In this document: positions 29,125 through 36,203 of the stretch, in pieces
Numbering within the stretch: position 1 is the stretch's first letter
Layout: the number at the start of each line of letters is the position of its first letter
DNA from: Agromyces lapidis
GTDB lineage: Bacteria > Actinomycetota > Actinomycetes > Actinomycetales > Microbacteriaceae
Direction: 5' to 3'
Length of the DNA stretch: 64,000 nucleotides
NCBI RefSeq assembly: GCF_009749405.1
Contig: NZ_WBIQ01000005.1
Location: 1-64,000 of the forward strand
Program-made: the position numbers and the translations under genes
The notes under the pieces: generated by a model
What the model was told of the DNA's origin: nothing
Databases searched by the model: none
What the model saw: the letters and a program-made list of their open reading frames with translations, nothing else

Positions 29125-30150
29125 TCACAACCAGTGCTTCGACTTGAAGATGAGGTACAGAATGAACCCCGAGACGAACATGAGCACGAGCGCGAACGGG
29201 TAGCCGGCGCCCCAACCGAGCTCGGGCATGTGCCGGAAGTTCATGCCGTAGATGCCGGCGACGAGCGACGGGGCGAAGAAGATCGCCGCCCAGCTCGAGA
29301 TCTTCTTCGTCTGCTCGCTCTGCGCGACGCTCGTCTCGGTGAGCGCCTGCATGACGTCGTTCTGCTGCTGCGCGACGAGGGTCGCGTGCACGCTGAGCGC
29401 GTTCTGCAGGGTCTGCCGGTACTCCTCGGCGCGCTCGGTGATGCGGATGACGTGGTCGAGCACGTCGCGGAATGCTCGCCGGAGCTCGAGCTCGGGCTCG
29501 CCCTGGTCGTCGTGCAGTTCATCGCGGATCGTCTCGATCATCTCGCGCAGCGGCTTCACCGCGCGCTGGAACTCCATCACCTCGCCCGAGAGGTCGTAGA
29601 TGCGCTTCGCGACCGCAGCATCGCCGCTGAAGAGCTGCTCCTCGATCTCGTCGATGTCGTTCTCGAGGCCCGCGACGACGGGGGCGTACTCGTCGACGAT
29701 CTGGTCGACGACCGCGTAGAGCACCCCGATCGGCCCACGGGCGAGCAGCGGGGGCTCGGCCTCGAGCCGGGCACGGATGCGGCCGAGATCGGGCTTCTCG
29801 GCGTGGCGGATCGCGACCACGAACTCGCCGCCGACGAAGAGGTGCACCTCACCGAACTCGACCCGCTCGTCCTCGTCGAGGTAGCGGGCGGGTCGCAGCA
29901 CCACGAAGCGGGTGTTTCCGTAGCGCTCGAGCTTCGCCCGCTGGTGGCCGGCGAGCGCATCCTCGACCGCGAGCTCGTGCAGGCCGAATTCCTCGGCGAC
30001 GACGCCGAGCTCGGCGGCGTCGGGCCGGTAGAGGCCGATCCAGGCGAAGCCGCCTGCGTGCTGTTCGAGCGCCTCGAAGGTCTCGGCGAGCACGGCGGGC
30101 GAGGCGGCCCGCCGACCGCCGACGTAGATCGCGTTGTCGATGACCGTCAC
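29125..30150 (-). CDS. corA: CorA-family magnesium/divalent cation channel
   Basis: A 341-residue protein with the CorA plan: a large cytoplasmic alpha/beta domain (residues 1-240), a long stalk helix, and two C-terminal helices. The signature YGMNF follows the first helix (SSWAAIFFAPSLVAGIYGMNF), and the tail ends FKSKHWL. It imports Mg2+ or related divalent ions as a pentamer. I chose the GTG at 30150, where the family N-terminus VTVIDNAIYV begins; the open frame continues upstream into the neighbouring gene. TACGGT lies 7 nt before it. The stop of the preceding gene is 4 bp upstream. Confidence 0.9.
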   Translation of the reverse strand: MTVIDNAIYVGGRRAASPAVLAETFEALEQHAGGFAWIGLYRPDAAELGVVAEEFGLHELAVEDALAGHQRAKLERYGNTRFVVLRPARYLDEDERVEFGEVHLFVGGEFVVAIRHAEKPDLGRIRARLEAEPPLLARGPIGVLYAVVDQIVDEYAPVVAGLENDIDEIEEQLFSGDAAVAKRIYDLSGEVMEFQRAVKPLREMIETIRDELHDDQGEPELELRRAFRDVLDHVIRITERAEEYRQTLQNALSVHATLVAQQQNDVMQALTETSVAQSEQTKKISSWAAIFFAPSLVAGIYGMNFRHMPELGWGAGYPFALVLMFVSGFILYLIFKSKHWL

Positions 30151-30154
30151 GGGC

Positions 30155-30787
30155 TCAACCGTAGATGTTCGCGGCGTAGCTCGGGCCGTAGTGCGCGTCG
30201 AGCTCCGCGAGCGAGTCGCCCGGCCGTTCGACGGCCTTCGAGATGAGCGCCCGACGCGGTGCGGCGTCGGGGGTCCACGTCTCGGGCTGCCAGGCCTGCG
30301 CGCGCAGGAACGCCTTCGAGCAGTGGAAGAAGACCTCATCGATGTCGACCACGATCGCGAGCAGCGGTCGGTTGCCGCGCACGACCCGGTCGTCGAAGAA
30401 CGGGGCGTCGCGCACGATCGTCGCGCGGCCGTTGATGCGCAGGGTGTCGCCGCGGCCCGGGATCACGAAGAGCAGCCCGACGTGCGGGTTGCGCAGCAGG
30501 TTGTGGAATCCGTCGACCCTGCGGTTGCCCGCGCGCTCTGGGATCGCGATCGTGCGGTCGTCGAGCACGACGGCGAAACCGGCGGGGTCGCCCTTGGGCG
30601 AGACGTCGAGATCGCCCTCCGCGTCGCTCGTCGCGACGAAGGCGAGCGGAGCTGCGGCGAGCCAGGCGACGTCGACCTCGTGCAGGCGGTCGCGCGTCTT
30701 GTTCGCGGCGGTCGGCAGCGGCGCGCCGACGATCGCCTCGAGCTCGTCGACGGTGGTCACGGGGATGCCGCGGGCGTGATCGCTCAT
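30155..30787 (-). CDS. FMN-binding pyridoxamine 5'-phosphate oxidase-like protein
   Basis: A 210-residue protein of the split-barrel flavin-binding superfamily, subgroup with an N-terminal DELEAIVGAP helix (MSMEG_1061-like). It shows AFVATSDAEGDLDVSPKGDPAGF, LRNPHVGLLFVIPGRGDTLRINGRA and FFHCSKAFLRAQAW, the usual flavin and dimer contacts. These proteins probably reduce small molecules with FMN or F420, but no substrate is known. The ATG at 30787 lies 6 nt after TAGCGT, whose TAG is the stop codon of the TrmH gene. Confidence 0.82.
   Translation of the reverse strand: MSDHARGIPVTTVDELEAIVGAPLPTAANKTRDRLHEVDVAWLAAAPLAFVATSDAEGDLDVSPKGDPAGFAVVLDDRTIAIPERAGNRRVDGFHNLLRNPHVGLLFVIPGRGDTLRINGRATIVRDAPFFDDRVVRGNRPLLAIVVDIDEVFFHCSKAFLRAQAWQPETWTPDAAPRRALISKAVERPGDSLAELDAHYGPSYAANIYG
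30158..30163 (-). promoter_or_regulatory. Leaderless -10 hexamer TACGGT for corA
   Basis: TACGGT on the minus strand, 7 nt, then the GTG at 30150. It lies within the last codons of the upstream gene. Confidence 0.5.
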
Positions 30788-30793
30788 GCCGCC

Positions 30794-30799
30794 ACGCTA
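30794..30799 (-). promoter_or_regulatory. -10 hexamer TAGCGT made from the TrmH stop codon
   Basis: TAGCGT begins with the TAG stop (30797-30799) of the methyltransferase gene and is followed by 6 nt and the ATG at 30787. Confidence 0.58.
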
Positions 30800-31456
30800 C
30801 TCGGGGGTCGCGTGGCTCAGGATCCACGAGTGCATCGCGATCGCCGCCGCCGCGCTCGCGTTGAGCGAGCGCGTCGAGCCGAACTGGGTGATCTCGACGA
30901 GGGCATCGGCGGCGGCGGCCGCCTCGGGCGAGAGCCCGGGCCCCTCCTGGCCGAAGAGCAGCACGCACCGCTCGGGCCAGGCGAACGCCTCGATCGGCAC
31001 CGCGCCCTCGAGGTTGTCGAGGGCGATCACGGGCAGGGATGCCTCGCGCGCCCAGCGGGCGAACGCCGCGACATCCTCGTGGTACTGCACGTGCTGGTAG
31101 CGATCGGTGACCATCGCGCCGCGCTTGTTCCACCGACGTCGCCCGATGATGTGCACGGTGTCGGCCGCGAAGGCGTTCGCGCTGCGCACGATCGAGCCGA
31201 TGTTCATGTCGTGCTGCCAGTTCTCGATCGCGACGTGGAAGCCGTGCCGGCGCTCGTCGAGGTCGGCGACGATCGCCTCCATGCGCCAGTACCGGTAGCG
31301 GTCGATGACGTTGCGGGTGTCACCGTGCTCGAGCAGTTCGGGGTCGTAGCGGGGGTCGTCGGGCCACTCGGCCTCGCCGCCGGGCCACGGCCCGACGCCG
31401 TGCTGCGGCAGGGTCGCCTCGGGTTCGGATGCCTCGGGGCCGACCTCGTCACTCAC
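30797..31456 (-). CDS. TrmH/SpoU-family RNA 2'-O-methyltransferase
   Basis: A 219-residue SPOUT enzyme. After a 45-residue acidic/Pro-rich extension, motif 1 is HVAIENWQHDMNIGSIVRSANAFAA (conserved N and R), motif 2 is CVLLFGQEGPGLSPEA and motif 3 is GSTRSLNASAAAAIAMHSW, forming the trefoil knot that binds S-adenosylmethionine. The RNA target (tRNA or rRNA position) is not determinable. GTG at 31456 follows TAGCGT by 6 nt. It lies downstream of a small protein gene of unknown role on the same strand. Confidence 0.9.
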   Translation of the reverse strand: MSDEVGPEASEPEATLPQHGVGPWPGGEAEWPDDPRYDPELLEHGDTRNVIDRYRYWRMEAIVADLDERRHGFHVAIENWQHDMNIGSIVRSANAFAADTVHIIGRRRWNKRGAMVTDRYQHVQYHEDVAAFARWAREASLPVIALDNLEGAVPIEAFAWPERCVLLFGQEGPGLSPEAAAAADALVEITQFGSTRSLNASAAAAIAMHSWILSHATPE

Positions 31457-31462
31457 CCCTCA

Positions 31463-31468
31463 ACGCTA
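31463..31468 (-). promoter_or_regulatory. Leaderless -10 hexamer TAGCGT for the TrmH gene
   Basis: TAGCGT on the minus strand, 6 nt, then the GTG at 31456. Confidence 0.58.
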
Positions 31469-31532
31469 CCCGTGCACGTCCCGGGCGTGGGGTCGGCCGT
31501 CGGTCTCGGCCAGGTGTCGGCGGTCGGCGGCG

Positions 31533-31844
31533 TCAGCGCCGGCGGAATGGCCAGAACACGCGCCGGGGCGGCGTGATCGCGGCGGCGGCGCCGGTGGCGT
31601 TGACGTGCCCCGCACTCGGCGTCGCGCGCGGCGCATCCGTGGCCGGGTCGTCGACCGCCTCGTCGTCCATCGCGAGGTCGTCAGGGTCGCCTGCGAAGCC
31701 GAGTCGCCCAACCGGCTCGGCCTCTTCGAGCGGCGGGCGGCCGGCCTCGACCCAGCGAAGGTAGAGCGCGTAAGGATCGTCGTCCGCTCCGGGCGACGCC
31801 GCTTCGGACCGCGAGCGGGTTCGCCCGAATATTCGACCTCGCAT
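31533..31844 (-). CDS. Small Arg/Asp/Ala-rich hypothetical protein
   Basis: A 103-residue protein I do not recognise. A basic N-terminus (MRGRIFGRTRSRSEAAS) is followed by DDPYALYLRWVEAGRPPLEE, an acidic stretch (DDLAMDDEAVDDPATD) and a basic aromatic end (RRVFWPFRRR). A GGGAG site precedes the ATG. Its upstream region is shared with mntH, and TTTCGG-N4-CCGAAA lies 36 bp from its start, so it may respond to the same metal regulator. Low complexity leaves function open. Confidence 0.6.
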   Translation of the reverse strand: MRGRIFGRTRSRSEAASPGADDDPYALYLRWVEAGRPPLEEAEPVGRLGFAGDPDDLAMDDEAVDDPATDAPRATPSAGHVNATGAAAAITPPRRVFWPFRRR

Positions 31845-31879
31845 CTTGCTCCCTTGCTCAACGATACGCGATGACGCCT

Positions 31880-31895
31880 TTTCGGTGTACCGAAA
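31880..31895. promoter_or_regulatory. Metalloregulator operator 1 (TTTCGG-N4-CCGAAA)
   Basis: TTTCGGTGTACCGAAA has 7-bp symmetric arms. It lies in the divergent region and overlaps the expected -35 zone of mntH. The second copy begins 27 bp downstream. It is probably an MntR/DtxR-type site. Confidence 0.7.
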
Positions 31896-31901
31896 TATTG
31901 A

Positions 31902-31907
31902 TAGGTT
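31902..31907 (+). promoter_or_regulatory. Leaderless -10 hexamer TAGGTT for mntH
   Basis: TAGGTT, 6 nt, then the ATG at 31914. It lies between and partly under the two TTTCGG operators. Confidence 0.6.
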
Positions 31908-31923
31908 TTCGGTATGCCGAAAA
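31906..31923. promoter_or_regulatory. Metalloregulator operator 2 over the mntH start codon
   Basis: TTTTCGG (31906-31912) and CCGAAAA (31917-31923) flank TATG, so the operator covers the mntH ATG at 31914. A bound repressor would block transcription initiation directly. Confidence 0.7.
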
Positions 31924-33347
31924 CGCTCGACGACGAGATCGACACCCCCGCTCCCGCCCCGAACACGAGCGATACCGCCGGTCGGCGATCGCGCGACCCC
32001 TCCGTGCCGCGCGTCGCCTGGCTGATCGGCCCCGCGCTCGTCGCGGGCGTCGCCTACCTCGACCCCGGCAACGTCGCGAGCAACATGACCGCGGGCGCCC
32101 AGTACGGGTACCTGCTCGTCTGGGTCGTCGTGCTCGGCAACGTGATGGCGTGGCTCATCCAGTACCTGTCGGCGAAGCTCGGCATCGTCACGGGCCGCAG
32201 CCTCCCCGAGGTCCTCGGCGGGCGCATCCGCAACCGCTGGGGCCGCCGCGCCTACTGGCTGCAGGCCGAGCTCGTCGCCATGGCGACGGACCTCGCCGAG
32301 GTCATCGGCGGCGCCGTCGCCCTCAACCTGCTGTTCGGGGTGCCGCTGATCTGGGGCGGCCTCATCACGGGCGCCGTCTCGATCGCGCTGCTCGTGCTGC
32401 AGTCGCGGCGCGGCCCGCGCACCTTCGAGTTCGTCATCATCGGCCTGCTGGCGATCATCGCGATCGGGTTCACCGTCGGCGTCTTCGTCGCGCCTCCCGA
32501 CCCGGCCGGGCTCCTCGGCGGGCTCGTGCCGCGCTTCGCCGACGCGAACTCGGTGCTGCTCGCGGCATCCATTCTCGGTGCGACGATCATGCCGCACGCG
32601 ATCTACGCGCACTCGGCGCTCTCTCGCGACCGTTTCGCGACGCGACGCGGCGAGCAGGCGGGGCAGGCTGGCCGTACGGGCGCGCCGCTCGGCGGTGCCC
32701 CCACGGTGCGGCCGACCGCCTGGCACGGCTTCGGCATCCGCCGCGGCACCGACGCCGCACCCGAACTCGCGCCGGGCACCGCGACCGCCGTGCCGACCGA
32801 CGTGCTCGTGCGGGCCACCCGCTGGGACGTCTCGATCGCGATGGCGATCGCCGGCACGGTCAACCTCTGCATCCTGCTGCTCGCCGCCGTGAACCTCGCG
32901 GGCGTCGAGGGCACCGACAGTCTCGAAGGCGCGTACGCCGCGCTCGGCACCGCGCTCGGCCCGGCCATCGCGACGCTCTTCGCCGTCGGCCTCCTCGCCT
33001 CGGGGCTCGCCTCGACCTCGGTCGGCGCGTACGCCGGCGCCGAGATCATGTACGGGCTGCTGCACGTGCGGGTGCCGCTCATCCTGCGCCGCCTCGTCAC
33101 GCTCGTGCCCGCCCTCGTCATCCTCTGGCTCGGCTTCGACCCGACGCTCTCGCTCGTGCTCAGCCAGGTGGTGCTCTCGTTCGGCATCCCCTTCGCGCTC
33201 ATTCCGCTCGTCGCGCTGACGGCGAAGGCGGGCGTGCTCGGCCGCTGGCGCAACCACTGGTCGACGACCGCGGCGGGGGTCGCCGCCTCGGTGTTCCTCA
33301 TCGCACTCAACGGCGTGCTGCTCTGGCTGGTGTTCACCGGGGCGTGA
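31914..33347 (+). CDS. mntH: Nramp-family manganese transporter
   Basis: A 477-residue Nramp carrier that imports Mn2+ (or Fe2+) with protons. The helix 1 motif DPGN is at residues 50-53 and the helix 6 motif MPH at 226-228; both contribute metal ligands. About eleven helices are visible. A long Gly/Pro/Arg-rich cytoplasmic insertion (about 240-305) follows helix 6 and is larger than usual. Two palindromic operators cover its promoter and start codon. Homology and the linked DtxR-family regulator make manganese the best guess. Confidence 0.93.
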   Translation: MPKTLDDEIDTPAPAPNTSDTAGRRSRDPSVPRVAWLIGPALVAGVAYLDPGNVASNMTAGAQYGYLLVWVVVLGNVMAWLIQYLSAKLGIVTGRSLPEVLGGRIRNRWGRRAYWLQAELVAMATDLAEVIGGAVALNLLFGVPLIWGGLITGAVSIALLVLQSRRGPRTFEFVIIGLLAIIAIGFTVGVFVAPPDPAGLLGGLVPRFADANSVLLAASILGATIMPHAIYAHSALSRDRFATRRGEQAGQAGRTGAPLGGAPTVRPTAWHGFGIRRGTDAAPELAPGTATAVPTDVLVRATRWDVSIAMAIAGTVNLCILLLAAVNLAGVEGTDSLEGAYAALGTALGPAIATLFAVGLLASGLASTSVGAYAGAEIMYGLLHVRVPLILRRLVTLVPALVILWLGFDPTLSLVLSQVVLSFGIPFALIPLVALTAKAGVLGRWRNHWSTTAAGVAASVFLIALNGVLLWLVFTGA

Positions 33348-33455
33348 CGTCGCACCCTCGCAGAACTGCCGCAGATCTTTCCGTCAGGGCAACACTCGCG
33401 AGAGTTTCGTCCGCGGAGGACGTCACACAGACCGTCCGCGCCCGGGTGCTCACCT

Positions 33456-33461
33456 ACGCTG
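33456..33461 (+). promoter_or_regulatory. -10 hexamer TACGCT before the GNAT-AAA gene
   Basis: TACGCT would start transcription about 19 nt before the ATG at 33487, leaving room for the GGAGG ribosome site at 33477-33481. Confidence 0.45.
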
Positions 33462-33486
33462 CTGGAACCCACGGATGGAGGACATC

Positions 33487-34806
33487 ATGACCGGCTGGCG
33501 GCTGCGCGAGTTCCACAACGACGACCTCGACGGCATCCTGCACCTCTGGGAGGCGCAGCGGCAGTCGTCGCACGAGCCCGTCTACGACCTCAGCGAGGTG
33601 ATCGCCTCCTGCCAGAAGGACCACGCGGTCGTCGCGGTGCACGGCGACGAGATCATCGGCGCCGCCGTCGGCCGTGCCGCGCACGATCAGGGCTGGGTCG
33701 TCTTCTTCGCGATCGCCGACGACTGGCGCCACCGCGGCATCGGCTCGGCGATGCTCGCCGCGCTCGAGAAGCGCATGGCGCCGCACGGACTCACGAAGCT
33801 CTCTGCGCTCATTCCCGAGAACGAGAGCCGGGTCGACGCCTTCGCCAACCAGGGCTTCGAGCTCAAGCACCAGCTGCGCTACTTCGAGCGCCGCATCCCC
33901 GTGCAGCGGCAGGAGCTGAGCTCGCTCGCCGAGCTCGGCGGGCGCCTGCTGCCGCGCACCCTCTGGGAGTCGGTGGCGGGCATGCGCCGCGAGAAGGAGA
34001 TCCTCGAGCAGCGCCTCGTGCTGCCGCTCGCCGAGCCCGACCTCGCCGAGCGCTACGGCGTGGTGCCTCCGCGGGCGGTCGTGCTGTTCGGTCCGCCCGG
34101 CACGGGCAAGACGACGTTCGCGAAGGCGATCGCCTCGCGGCTCGAGTGGTCGTTCGTCGAGGTGTTCCCCTCTCGGCTCGCCGCCGACCCCGGCGGGCTC
34201 GCGGGGGCGCTGCGCGACACGTTCACGAAGATCTCCGAGCTCGAGCACGCGGTGGTGTTCATCGACGAGGTCGAGGAGATCGCGGCGCAGCGCTCGGGCG
34301 AGCCGCCGTCGCCGTTGCAGGGCGTCACGAACGAGCTGCTGAAGATCATCCCCGCGTTCCGCGAGCAGCCGGGGCGCCTGCTCGTGTGCGCGACGAACTT
34401 CATCCGGGCGCTCGACAGCGCCTTCCTCCGGCACGGCCGGTTCGACTACGTGATCCCGATCGGGCTGCCCGACGAGGCGGCCAGGCACGCGATCTGGCAG
34501 CGCTACGTGCCCGAGCAGGTGGCCGACGCCGTCGACCTCGACCTGCTCGTCGAACGCACCGCCGGGTTCTCCCCCGCCGACATCGAGTTCGCCGCGCGCA
34601 GCGCCTCGCAGCGGGCGTTCGAGACGGCGGTGCGCGACGGCGCGGCGGGCGCGGATGCCTCGAGCGACGCGTCGGACGTGGCATCCGAACCCGCCGGCCC
34701 GAGCACGGCCGACTACCTCGAGGCCATCGCCGGAACCCGCACGACGGTGTCGGCCGAGACCGCCGACGCGTTCCTCGAGGACATCGAGCGGCTCGCCCGC
34801 GTCTGA
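33487..34806 (+). CDS. GNAT acetyltransferase fused to AAA ATPase
   Basis: A 439-residue two-domain protein. Residues 1-136 are a GNAT domain with the acetyl-CoA loop RHRGIG at 81-86 and the usual ENESRVDAFANQGF. Residues about 165-380 are a classical AAA module: Walker A GPPGTGKT 202-209, Walker B VVFIDE 256-261, sensor 1 N304, arginine-finger region RHGRFD 315-320. A small helical lid and a Ser/Asp-rich C-terminal linker follow. The ATG at 33487 has GGAGG five bases upstream; an earlier ATG at 33475 has none. It lies between mntH and the metalloregulator. A substrate-remodelling acetyltransferase is possible; no function is established. Confidence 0.85.
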   Translation: MTGWRLREFHNDDLDGILHLWEAQRQSSHEPVYDLSEVIASCQKDHAVVAVHGDEIIGAAVGRAAHDQGWVVFFAIADDWRHRGIGSAMLAALEKRMAPHGLTKLSALIPENESRVDAFANQGFELKHQLRYFERRIPVQRQELSSLAELGGRLLPRTLWESVAGMRREKEILEQRLVLPLAEPDLAERYGVVPPRAVVLFGPPGTGKTTFAKAIASRLEWSFVEVFPSRLAADPGGLAGALRDTFTKISELEHAVVFIDEVEEIAAQRSGEPPSPLQGVTNELLKIIPAFREQPGRLLVCATNFIRALDSAFLRHGRFDYVIPIGLPDEAARHAIWQRYVPEQVADAVDLDLLVERTAGFSPADIEFAARSASQRAFETAVRDGAAGADASSDASDVASEPAGPSTADYLEAIAGTRTTVSAETADAFLEDIERLARV

Positions 34807-34905
34807 GCGGCGCCGCCCGAGGCATCCATCTCGTCGGCCCGCGCTACCGCGCGAAAGGGCGCGAAGCCGCGCGCGCGGGCACGGAGCTCACGGCACGAGC
34901 GTCGC

Positions 34906-34911
34906 TAGGCT
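34906..34911 (+). promoter_or_regulatory. Leaderless -10 hexamer TAGGCT for the DtxR-family gene
   Basis: TAGGCT, 7 nt, then the ATG at 34919. Confidence 0.65.
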
Positions 34912-34918
34912 GGATCCG

Positions 34919-35626
34919 ATGCCAGCCAGCAAGAACCCCGCGATCGAGGACTACCTCAAGACGGTGTACTCCCACACCGAGTGGCAGCCCGACCCCATCA
35001 CGCCCTCGCAGCTCGCGGGCAAGCTCGGCGTCGCGCCGTCGAGCGTCACCGAGATGGTGAAGAAGATGGCCGCGCAGGGCCTCGTCGCGCACGTGCCGTA
35101 CGGTCCGCTGCGGCTCACCGACGAAGGTCGTGAGCGCGCGATCGCCGTGGTGCGCCGGCACCGGCTCATCGAGACCTGGCTCGTGCGCGAGATGGGCTAC
35201 GGCTGGGACGAGGTGCACGACGAGGCCGAGGTGCTCGAGCACGCGCTGAGCGATCGGCTGCTCGAGCAGATCGACCTGCGGCTCGGCCGACCGTCGCGCG
35301 ACCCGCACGGCGATGCCATCCCCGCGGCCGACGGCACGATCCAGGTCGAGCCGTTCCTGCGCCTCGACGGGGCGCCCGCAGGCCACGCCGGCCGGGTGCT
35401 GCGCATCAGCGACCGCGACCCCGAGGGGCTCCGCGCCCTCGCCGCGGCCGGCATCGCGCCCGGCGTCGGCATCGAGGTCGAGAACCCCGATGCCTCCGGC
35501 GAGCGCGTGCTCATCAGGCTGGCCCCGCACGACGACGACCTCGACGGCGGCGGCGATGCGGCGGCTGAGGCATCCCCGATCGAACTGACCGCCGAGGCGG
35601 CGGCCGAGATCTGGGTGACGGGCTGA
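34919..35626 (+). CDS. DtxR-family metalloregulator (MntR-like)
   Basis: A 235-residue regulator. The winged helix (residues 1-65: IEDYLKTVYSHTEW, LAGKLGVAPSSVTEMVKKMA, LRLTDEGRERA) is followed by the metal-binding dimer domain (RRHRLIETWLVREMGYGWDEVHDEAEVLEH with its E and H ligands) and a C-terminal FeoA/SH3-like domain (about 140-235). It has the three-domain layout of actinobacterial IdeR/MntR proteins. Proximity to mntH and the TTTCGG palindromes suggests Mn2+-dependent repression, but iron specificity is not excluded. The leaderless ATG at 34919 is the family start. A Gly/Ala/Asp-rich loop interrupts the third domain. Confidence 0.87.
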   Translation: MPASKNPAIEDYLKTVYSHTEWQPDPITPSQLAGKLGVAPSSVTEMVKKMAAQGLVAHVPYGPLRLTDEGRERAIAVVRRHRLIETWLVREMGYGWDEVHDEAEVLEHALSDRLLEQIDLRLGRPSRDPHGDAIPAADGTIQVEPFLRLDGAPAGHAGRVLRISDRDPEGLRALAAAGIAPGVGIEVENPDASGERVLIRLAPHDDDLDGGGDAAAEASPIELTAEAAAEIWVTG

Positions 35627-35675
35627 CGACGGCCCGCCCGCCGCGTCGCTCCGCCATCCATGCCGAGGAGAACGA

Positions 35676-36077
35676 ATGACCGAGGTCACCCTCATCCGCT
35701 CCGCATCGCTCTGCGCCGCGCCGTACGCGTACGCGGCGACCGCGCCGACCGATGCACGGCTCGTGTTCCTCGCGGGCGCGTGCCCGCTGAATGAGGACGG
35801 CTCCACCGCCGGGCTCGGCGACATCGCCACCCAGGCGGCGAAGTGCGTCGAGAACCTGCGCGCAGCCCTCGCCGACGCGGGTGCCGAGCTGAGCGACGTC
35901 ATCAGCACCCGGGTGCTCGTCGCGTCGACCGATCGAGCCGACCTCGGCACGGCGTGGGACGTCGTCCACGACGCATTCGGAGCGCACGACGTGCCGAGCA
36001 CGCTGCTCGGGGTGACCGTGCTCGGATACGAGGGCCAGCTCGTCGAGATCGAGTCCGTCGCCGCGGTTCGCGACTGA
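35676..36077 (+). CDS. RidA/YjgF-family protein
   Basis: A 133-residue protein with the chorismate-mutase-like RidA fold: VFLAGACPLNEDGSTAG, TQAAKCVENLRAALADAGAELSDVISTRVLVAS and the end LLGVTVLGYEGQLVEIESVA. The arginine that binds the imine carboxylate in true RidA proteins (R-x-x-x after VE..) is replaced here, so this is probably a paralogue outside the archetypal enamine/imine deaminases. A GAGGAGAACGA ribosome site precedes the ATG. It stands 49 bp after the regulator gene and may be cotranscribed with it. Confidence 0.82.
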   Translation: MTEVTLIRSASLCAAPYAYAATAPTDARLVFLAGACPLNEDGSTAGLGDIATQAAKCVENLRAALADAGAELSDVISTRVLVASTDRADLGTAWDVVHDAFGAHDVPSTLLGVTVLGYEGQLVEIESVAAVRD

Positions 36078-36191
36078 GCGCACATCGGCCACGACCGACC
36101 GTCGCACAGCCGTCGTCGAAGGTGCACATCGATCGAGCGGTTCCGCCGTGGATTTCCCCAGTTGATGAACGAAAACGGGTGCGGCGGCTGT

Positions 36192-36197
36192 TAGCAT
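36192..36197 (+). promoter_or_regulatory. Leaderless -10 hexamer TAGCAT for the serine hydrolase gene
   Basis: TAGCAT, 6 nt, then the GTG at 36204, with no ribosome site. Confidence 0.6.
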
Positions 36198-36203
36198 CCC
36201 GCC

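Noticed and set aside
31845-31913. Possible yybP-ykoY-type manganese riboswitch before mntH
   Set aside because: The leaderless start leaves no 5' untranslated region, and the conserved L1/L3 riboswitch loops are absent.
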